The translations under genes were made by a program, and so were the position numbers. The notes under the pieces are model-generated. The model was not told where the DNA came from. It did not search any database and was given only the letters and a program-made list of their open reading frames with translations. Below, piece by piece: positions 1 through 3,872 of a stretch of 6,337 nucleotides of DNA. Source of the DNA: an uncultured Actinomycetes bacterium (GTDB lineage: Bacteria > Actinomycetota > Acidimicrobiia > Acidimicrobiales > Microtrichaceae); the NCBI GenBank assembly GCA_903930035.1, contig CAIYXG010000299.1, positions 1 through 6,337 of the forward strand, in the 5' to 3' direction. Position 1 is the first letter of the stretch; each line of letters begins with the position of its first letter.

Positions 1-63
1 AAGCTCGACGAGCGGGGCCTCACCCTCAAGGGTGGCCCCGCCACCACCGTCCCCGCGGAGTAA
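1..63 (+). CDS. rpoA: RNA polymerase alpha subunit, C-terminal end (partial)
   Basis: Only the last 20 codons and the TAA stop (61-63) are inside the window; the reading frame starts at base 1. The visible peptide begins KLDERGLTLK and ends in a short Gly/Pro/Ala tail. A K-L-x-x-x-G-L-x-L-K ending is typical of the extreme end of the alpha C-terminal domain, which contacts UP elements and activators. The identification rests mainly on context: rplQ follows after only 2 nt, as in almost all bacterial alpha operons. The last codons also carry the GGAG ribosome-binding sequence of rplQ, so the two genes are probably translationally coupled. The tail after the domain is short, unlike the long acidic tails of some actinobacterial alpha subunits. 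Confidence 0.8.
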   Translation, partial: KLDERGLTLKGGPATTVPAE

Positions 64-65
64 CC

Positions 66-419
66 ATGCCCACCCCCCGCAAGGCGCGTCGCTTCGGCGG
101 CTCCGCCAGCCACCAGCGGGCGATGATGGCCAACCTGGTCTGCTCGCTCGTCGCGTCGCCCACCGGCATCGTGACGACCGAGGCCAAGGCCAAGGCCGTC
201 CGTCCCATCGCGGAGAAGCTCATCACGAAGGCCAAGAAGGGCGGCCTCCACAACCACCGCCAGATCCTCTCGTACCTCGGTGACGAGGAGATCACGGCGA
301 TGCTGATGGACACGGTCGGCCCGAAGTACGCCGACCGCCCGGGCGGCTACACCCGGATCCTCAAGCTCGGTCCCCGCCAGGGTGACAAGGCCCCCATGGC
401 CAAGCTCGAGCTGGTCTGA
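66..419 (+). CDS. rplQ: 50S ribosomal protein L17
   Basis: L17 is a structural protein of the large ribosomal subunit, near the exit-tunnel side. The 117-aa product has the family's basic N-terminus (MPTPRKARRFGGS, close to the usual P-x-x-x-R-K-L-G-R-x-x-x-H-R pattern), His16-Gln17-Arg18, and the hallmark block TTEAKAKAVRP at residues 37-47 followed by AEKLIT. The end, GGYTRILKLGPRQGDKAP, is also typical. ATG at 66 is preceded by GGAG at 57-60, inside the rpoA end. At 117 aa it has the minimal bacterial length; many Actinomycetes have an extra 50 or more C-terminal residues that are absent here. It is probably cotranscribed with rpoA. Confidence 0.97.
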   Translation: MPTPRKARRFGGSASHQRAMMANLVCSLVASPTGIVTTEAKAKAVRPIAEKLITKAKKGGLHNHRQILSYLGDEEITAMLMDTVGPKYADRPGGYTRILKLGPRQGDKAPMAKLELV

Positions 420-435
420 CCGGACCACGTTCGCC

Positions 436-1353
436 ATGACCGGCACGACCGGTGACGACGCGCCGCTCTCCACCGAGGGCGGCGCTGTCGCGTCCGGGCA
501 ACCTGCAGCGACCCCGGTGGTGCCGCCCGACCCGGCGAGCACCGAGGGCGGCGCTGTCGCGTCCGGGGGGACCGTGCTGCGGGCGACCGTCGCGTACGAC
601 GGGACCCGCTTCCACGGGTTCGCGCAGAACGCGGGCGTGCGGACGGTGGCCGGCGAGCTGGTGGCGGCCGCGTCGCGCGTGCTGGGGGTCCCGGTCGGGC
701 TGACCGTCGCCGGACGGACCGACGCGGGCGTGCACGCCGTCGGGCAGGTCGTGGGGCTGGAGGTCCCGGCGGGCACGGCGGTGGACGTGGTGCGCCTCCG
801 GAACTCGCTCAACGGCCTGGTCGGGCCCGAGGTGGCGGTGTCCTCGCTCGAGGTGGCGCCGCCGGGGTTCCACGCCCGGTTCGACGCGACGTGGCGCGCC
901 TACCGCTACCGGGTCCTGAACGCGCCGGTCCACGACCCGTTCCTGGCCGGCACGGCCTGGTGGGTGCCGGAGCCGCTCGACGTGGCGGCCATGCAGGCGG
1001 CGGGCGACCTGCTGGTGGGGGAGCACGACTTCTCGTCGTTCTGCCGCAGGCCACGGGACCGGCGGGACGAGCCGCTCGTGCGCCGGGTGACCGAGGTGCG
1101 CTGGGAGCGGGTCGACCGCGGCGGCTGGGACGCTGCCCCGGTGCCCGACGGCGACGTCGTGCGGCTGGCGATCTCGGCGACGGCGTTCTGCCACCAGATG
1201 GTGCGCAGCGTCACCGGCACGATGGTCGACGTGGGGCGCGGCCGGCTGCAGCCCCAGGACATGGCCAGGATCCTGGCCGCGGCCGACCGGGACGCGGCGG
1301 GACAGGTCGCGCCCCCCAGGGGCCTGTGCCTGTGGGCGGTCGGCTACGGCTGA
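436..1353 (+). CDS. truA: tRNA pseudouridine(38-40) synthase TruA
   Basis: TruA isomerises uridines 38-40 in the anticodon arm of many tRNAs to pseudouridine, in the cytoplasm. Numbering from the ATG at 436, the catalytic Asp is D96 in AGRTDAGVHA (codon 721-723). Before it comes AYDGTRFHGF; after it come FHARFDATWRAYRYR, HDFSSFCR and FCHQMVRSVTGTM, ending in PPRGLCLWAVGYG, all in TruA order. The start is uncertain. ATG 436 has no clear Shine-Dalgarno sequence but gives an in-frame Ala/Gly/Pro-rich 46-residue tail with mostly G/C third positions. GTG at 574 gives 259 aa, starts at the usual distance before the YDG motif, and has GGGGGG at 565-570, though very close to the codon. The tail region holds a perfect 28-bp direct repeat (471-498 and 540-567). 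The gene begins 16 nt after rplQ, or 154 nt after it if GTG 574 is used. The function is secure; the start is about even. Confidence 0.93.
   Translation: MTGTTGDDAPLSTEGGAVASGQPAATPVVPPDPASTEGGAVASGGTVLRATVAYDGTRFHGFAQNAGVRTVAGELVAAASRVLGVPVGLTVAGRTDAGVHAVGQVVGLEVPAGTAVDVVRLRNSLNGLVGPEVAVSSLEVAPPGFHARFDATWRAYRYRVLNAPVHDPFLAGTAWWVPEPLDVAAMQAAGDLLVGEHDFSSFCRRPRDRRDEPLVRRVTEVRWERVDRGGWDAAPVPDGDVVRLAISATAFCHQMVRSVTGTMVDVGRGRLQPQDMARILAAADRDAAGQVAPPRGLCLWAVGYG
471..498 (+). repeat. 28-bp direct repeat, copy 1
   Basis: First of two identical 28-base copies, starting CACCGAGGGCGG and ending CGCGTCCGGG. The copies begin 69 bp apart (exactly 23 codons) with 41 bp between them. In the truA frame each encodes TEGGAVASG preceded by Ser, from different serine codons (TCC in copy 1, AGC in copy 2), so identity stops abruptly at the 5' edge. 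It lies either in an unusual N-terminal tail of TruA or, if TruA starts at 574, in the rplQ-truA spacer. Confidence 0.9.
540..567 (+). repeat. 28-bp direct repeat, copy 2
   Basis: Second perfect copy of the 471-498 repeat. It ends at the G-run (565-570) that would act as the ribosome-binding sequence for the alternative truA start GTG 574. Its GGGCGGC (546-552) can pair with GCCGCCC at 522-528; the same segment of copy 1 (477-483) could compete for that partner. Synonymous positions are identical too, which points to recent duplication or to a constraint on the nucleotide sequence. Confidence 0.9.
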
Positions 1354-1363
1354 CGCGCTCGGC

Positions 1364-1393
1364 TTGCCGCCCCGAAGTGGTCCTCGGTAGCCT
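1364..1393 (+). promoter_or_regulatory. Probable promoter for rplM-rpsI
   Basis: A -35-like TTGCCG (1364-1369) and a -10-like TAGCCT (1388-1393) are separated by 18 bp, just after the truA stop. This fits the housekeeping actinobacterial pattern (TTGnnn, TAnnnT). Transcription would begin near 1400, giving a leader of about 60 nt before rplM. The -10 context TCCTCGGTAGCCT matches the sequence before glmS (TCCCCGGTAGGCT, 3775-3787) at 11 of 13 positions. It suggests rplM-rpsI has its own transcript rather than depending on rpoA-rplQ-truA. This is prediction by eye. Confidence 0.55.
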
Positions 1394-1458
1394 CTCCCGT
1401 CGGCCATGTGGCAGTTGTTGCCCGTGCGCCGTTGCTGAGACCGAAGAGAGTGAGTCCT

Positions 1459-1908
1459 GTGCGCACCTACACCCCGAGCGCCAACGAGATCGAGCGTGAC
1501 TGGTACGTCGTCGACGCCGAGGGCCTGACCCTGGGCCGGATGGCGACCGAGGTGGCGCGGATCCTGCGCGGCAAGCACAAGCCGACGTTCACCCCCCACC
1601 TCGACACCGGCGACCACGTGATCATCGTGAACGCCGACAAGGTCGTGCTGAGCTCCGGCAAGGCCGAGGCCAAGCTGGTCTACCGCCACACCGGCTACCC
1701 GGGTGGCCTGAAGTCGGCCACCTACGCCGACCTGCTCGACACCAAGCCTGCCGACGCCGTGCGCCGCACCGTCAAGGGCATGCTGCCGAAGAACCGTCTG
1801 GGCAACCAGATGCTGCGGAAGCTGAAGGTCTACGCCGGCCCGACGCACCCGCACGACGCCCAGAACCCGAAGCCGCTGAACCTCGATGCGGCCCGAGCCC
1901 GCGTGTAA
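1459..1908 (+). CDS. rplM: 50S ribosomal protein L13
   Basis: L13 is an early-assembling large-subunit protein that binds 23S rRNA. The 149-aa product shows the family layout: RTYTPSANEIERDWYVVDA at the N-terminus, GRMATEVARILRGKHKPTF, then DTGDHVIIVNADKV, and the L13 signature region VKGMLPKNRLGNQMLRKLKV from residue 105. It ends in KVYAGPTHPHDAQNPKPL. I chose GTG 1459 because actinobacterial L13 normally begins MRTY. In-frame GTGs at 1450 and 1408 would add residues foreign to the family. Upstream is GAGAGTGAG, a modest Shine-Dalgarno sequence, in a block nearly identical to the one before glmS. rpsI follows after 12 nt, the almost universal L13-S9 pairing, so the two are surely cotranscribed. 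Confidence 0.97.
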   Translation: MRTYTPSANEIERDWYVVDAEGLTLGRMATEVARILRGKHKPTFTPHLDTGDHVIIVNADKVVLSSGKAEAKLVYRHTGYPGGLKSATYADLLDTKPADAVRRTVKGMLPKNRLGNQMLRKLKVYAGPTHPHDAQNPKPLNLDAARARV

Positions 1909-1920
1909 CGGAGTCAGAGA

Positions 1921-2313
1921 ATGCCCCTCCCGCTCGTCCAAAGCACTGGCCGCCGCAAGCGCGCCGTCGCCCGGGTCCGGATCCGTGAAGGCTCTGGCGC
2001 CATCACGATCAACCGGCGCCCGCTCGAGGACTACTTCCCGAACGCCACGCACCGGATGATCCTCACCGAGCCGCTCCGGCTCACCGAGACCGGTGAGGGC
2101 TACGACATCGACGCCACGCTCCACGGCGGCGGCGTGAGCGGCCAGGCCGGCGCCATGCGCCTGGGCATCGCCCGCGGCCTGATCGCCCTGGACCCCGAGC
2201 TCCGGCCCTCGCTCAAGAAGGCCGGCTTCCTCTCCCGCGACGCGCGCGAGAAGGAGTCCAAGAAGTACGGCCTCAAGAAGGCCCGCAAGGCTCCGCAGTA
2301 CTCCAAGCGCTGA
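1921..2313 (+). CDS. rpsI: 30S ribosomal protein S9
   Basis: S9 sits in the head of the small subunit, where its C-terminal tail reaches the P-site tRNA anticodon loop. The 130-aa product has the start STGRRKRAVARVR, the signature GGGVSGQAGAMRLGIARGL at residues 69-87, a basic tail (REKESKKYGLKKARKAPQ) and the invariant C-terminal SKR that contacts tRNA. ATG 1921 is preceded by GGAG at 1910-1913. The length is that of the compact bacterial form; many Actinomycetes carry a long acidic or Ala-rich N-terminal extension that is missing here. It is the second gene of the rplM-rpsI unit. No convincing terminator follows, so read-through into glmM is likely. Confidence 0.98.
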   Translation: MPLPLVQSTGRRKRAVARVRIREGSGAITINRRPLEDYFPNATHRMILTEPLRLTETGEGYDIDATLHGGGVSGQAGAMRLGIARGLIALDPELRPSLKKAGFLSRDAREKESKKYGLKKARKAPQYSKR

Positions 2314-2372
2314 CGGCCGGCGCACCGCGCCTGCCCAGCTCGCAGACCGGGATCCAGGACCCAGGGGGCGTC

Positions 2373-3704
2373 ATGTCCGTCCGTTTCGGTACCGACGGTG
2401 TGCGCGGTCCGGCCAACGAGGTGCTCACCGCCGAGGTGGCGGTGGCCATCGGTCGTGCGGCGGTCCGAGTCTTCCCGGCCTCGCAGGTCGTCATCGGCCG
2501 CGACACCCGCGAGTCGGGCCCGATGCTGGCGGCGGCGACGGCGGCCGGGGTGACCGCCGAGGGTGCGCACGCCGTGCTGCTCGACGTGGTCCCGACCCCG
2601 GCAGTGGCCGCGGCCTCTGCGACGCGGGGCGTGCCGGGCGTGATGATCTCGGCGTCGCACAACCCGTTCGGCGACAACGGGATCAAGCTGTTCGGCCCGG
2701 GCGGCCGCAAGCTGTCCGACGACGAGCAGGCGGCGGTCGAGGCCCAGATCGCGACGCTGCTCGAGCCGGGGCTGCACCCGGGTCCGGCCACGGTCGGCGG
2801 CGTCCAGGCCGACCACACCGCGCTCGACGAGTACGCCGCCCACGTGGTCGCGGCCACCGAGGGCCGCCGCCTCGACGGGCTGACGATGGTCGTCGACTGC
2901 GCCAACGGCTCCAACTCGGTGGTCGGCCCCGAGGTGCTGCGGGCGCTCGGCGCCGAGGTGGCGGTCCTGTCGGACCATCCGGACGGCCGCAACATCAACG
3001 AGGCCTGCGGGTCGACGCACCCCGAGGCCCTGGTGGCCGCCGTGGTGGCCCAGGGTGCCGACCTGGGGGTGGCCTTCGACGGCGACGCCGACCGGCTCGT
3101 CGCCGTGGACCACACCGGCTCGGTGGTGGACGGCGACCAGATCATCGCCCTGTGCGCGCTCGACCTGCGCAGCCGTGGCCGGCTGGCCCACGACACGGTC
3201 GTGGTCACTGTCATGACCAACCTGGGGTTCCGGCAGGCCATGGCAGCGGAGGGGATCACCGTGGTCGACACGGCGGTCGGCGACCGCTACGTCCTGGAGG
3301 CGATCACCGCCGGCGGCTTCTCCCTGGGCGGGGAGCAGTCGGGCCACATCATCTTCGGCGACCTGGCCACCACCGGCGACGGGCTGCTCAGCGCCGTGGT
3401 CCTGGCGGACCTGCTCGTCCGCTCGGGCCGGCCGCTGGCCGAGCTCGCGGCGGGCGCCATGACCCGGCTCCCGCAGGTGCTGGTCAACGTGCGGGTCGGG
3501 ACGCCGATGCCGGACGTGGCCGAGCGGCTCGCGGCCGAGGTCGCCGAGGTGACCGCCGAGCTGGGCGGGACGGGCCGGGTGCTGCTGCGCCCGTCGGGCA
3601 CCGAGCCCGTGGTGCGGGTCATGGCCGAGGCCGCCTCGGACGACCAGGCGGCCCAGGTCGCCGGGCGGCTGACCGCGGCCGTCGAGGCGCTCGCCCGGTC
3701 CTGA
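2373..3704 (+). CDS. glmM: Phosphoglucosamine mutase
   Basis: GlmM interconverts glucosamine-6-phosphate and glucosamine-1-phosphate, the step between GlmS and GlmU on the way to UDP-GlcNAc, peptidoglycan and other amino-sugar polymers. The 443-aa length is normal for the family. Motifs occur in alpha-D-phosphohexomutase order: FGTDGVRG at the N-terminus; the active-site loop ISASHNPFGDNGIK, whose phosphorylated serine is Ser95; the metal-binding loop DGDADR (D236, D238, D240); the sugar-binding loop GGEQSGH (residues 319-325, Glu321 and Ser323); and the phosphate-binding loop RPSGTEP (406-412). GlmM rather than PGM/PMM is favoured by MSVRFGTDGVRG, the GEQSGH loop and the glmS-like gene next door. 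ATG 2373 is preceded by AGGGGG (2363-2368). The 59-nt gap after rpsI shows no clear promoter, so cotranscription with rplM-rpsI is plausible. All key residues are intact. Confidence 0.97.
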   Translation: MSVRFGTDGVRGPANEVLTAEVAVAIGRAAVRVFPASQVVIGRDTRESGPMLAAATAAGVTAEGAHAVLLDVVPTPAVAAASATRGVPGVMISASHNPFGDNGIKLFGPGGRKLSDDEQAAVEAQIATLLEPGLHPGPATVGGVQADHTALDEYAAHVVAATEGRRLDGLTMVVDCANGSNSVVGPEVLRALGAEVAVLSDHPDGRNINEACGSTHPEALVAAVVAQGADLGVAFDGDADRLVAVDHTGSVVDGDQIIALCALDLRSRGRLAHDTVVVTVMTNLGFRQAMAAEGITVVDTAVGDRYVLEAITAGGFSLGGEQSGHIIFGDLATTGDGLLSAVVLADLLVRSGRPLAELAAGAMTRLPQVLVNVRVGTPMPDVAERLAAEVAEVTAELGGTGRVLLRPSGTEPVVRVMAEAASDDQAAQVAGRLTAAVEALARS

Positions 3705-3774
3705 GCCGGTCCGCCGCGGCGCCCGGGAAATCCACCCACGCGGGTCCGTGCGGGCCCGGTCGGGTTCTCGACCC

Positions 3775-3787
3775 TCCCCGGTAGGCT
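3775..3787 (+). promoter_or_regulatory. Possible -10 region of a glmS promoter
   Basis: TAGGCT at 3782-3787 lies in the context TCCCCGGTAGGCT, which matches the rplM -10 context at 11 of 13 positions. Transcription from here would begin near 3794, giving a leader of about 79 nt. No good -35 hexamer lies 17-18 bp upstream. That position is instead occupied by the inverted repeat GGTCG-GGTTCT-CGACC (3758-3773), which might bind a regulator. The call rests mostly on similarity to the rplM promoter. Confidence 0.35.
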
Positions 3788-3828
3788 TTTCGCATTCGGG
3801 GGGCGGTGAGAGGGTCCCGGCAGGTGCA

Positions 3829-3850
3829 GCCACGGCCAGCGTGCCGTGGC
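3829..3850 (+). promoter_or_regulatory. Stem-loop in the glmS 5' leader
   Basis: A perfect 8-bp inverted repeat, GCCACGGC (3829-3836) and GCCGTGGC (3843-3850), encloses the 6-nt loop CAGCGT. It ends 22 nt before the ATG, just upstream of the ribosome-binding region. No T-run follows, so it is not a standard terminator. It could control mRNA stability or translation of glmS, or be a protein-binding site. It does not resemble the Firmicutes glmS ribozyme. The inverted repeat is certain; the role is inferred. Confidence 0.5.
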
Positions 3851-3872
3851 CCGACAACAGAGGGTGAGTCCT

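Noticed and set aside
382..435. Upstream GTG start for truA inside rplQ
   Set aside because: It lies in the rplQ coding end, has no good ribosome-binding sequence, and would lengthen an already atypical N-terminus.
1408..1458. Upstream GTG starts for rplM (1408, 1450)
   Set aside because: The extra residues are not found in L13, and actinobacterial L13 begins MRTY, matching GTG 1459.
361..2325. Minus-strand open frame of about 654 codons opposite truA, rplM and rpsI
   Set aside because: Same cause: an antisense shadow of conserved genes, with a low-complexity translation.
3712..3790. Rho-independent terminator after glmM
   Set aside because: The palindrome CGCCGCGGCG (3712-3721) has no loop, the 3758-3773 stem is only 5 bp, and the TTTT at 3787-3790 is too far from either to form a normal terminator.
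3864..3866. Alternative GTG start for the glmS-like gene
   Set aside because: It is in frame but would add three residues before Met-Cys. The Ntn nucleophile must become the N-terminal residue, so ATG 3873 is required.
3705..3872. glmS ribozyme or other known riboswitch in the glmM-glmS gap
   Set aside because: The likely leader is only about 79 nt, shorter than a glmS ribozyme, and I see none of its pseudoknotted core. Only one simple hairpin is evident.
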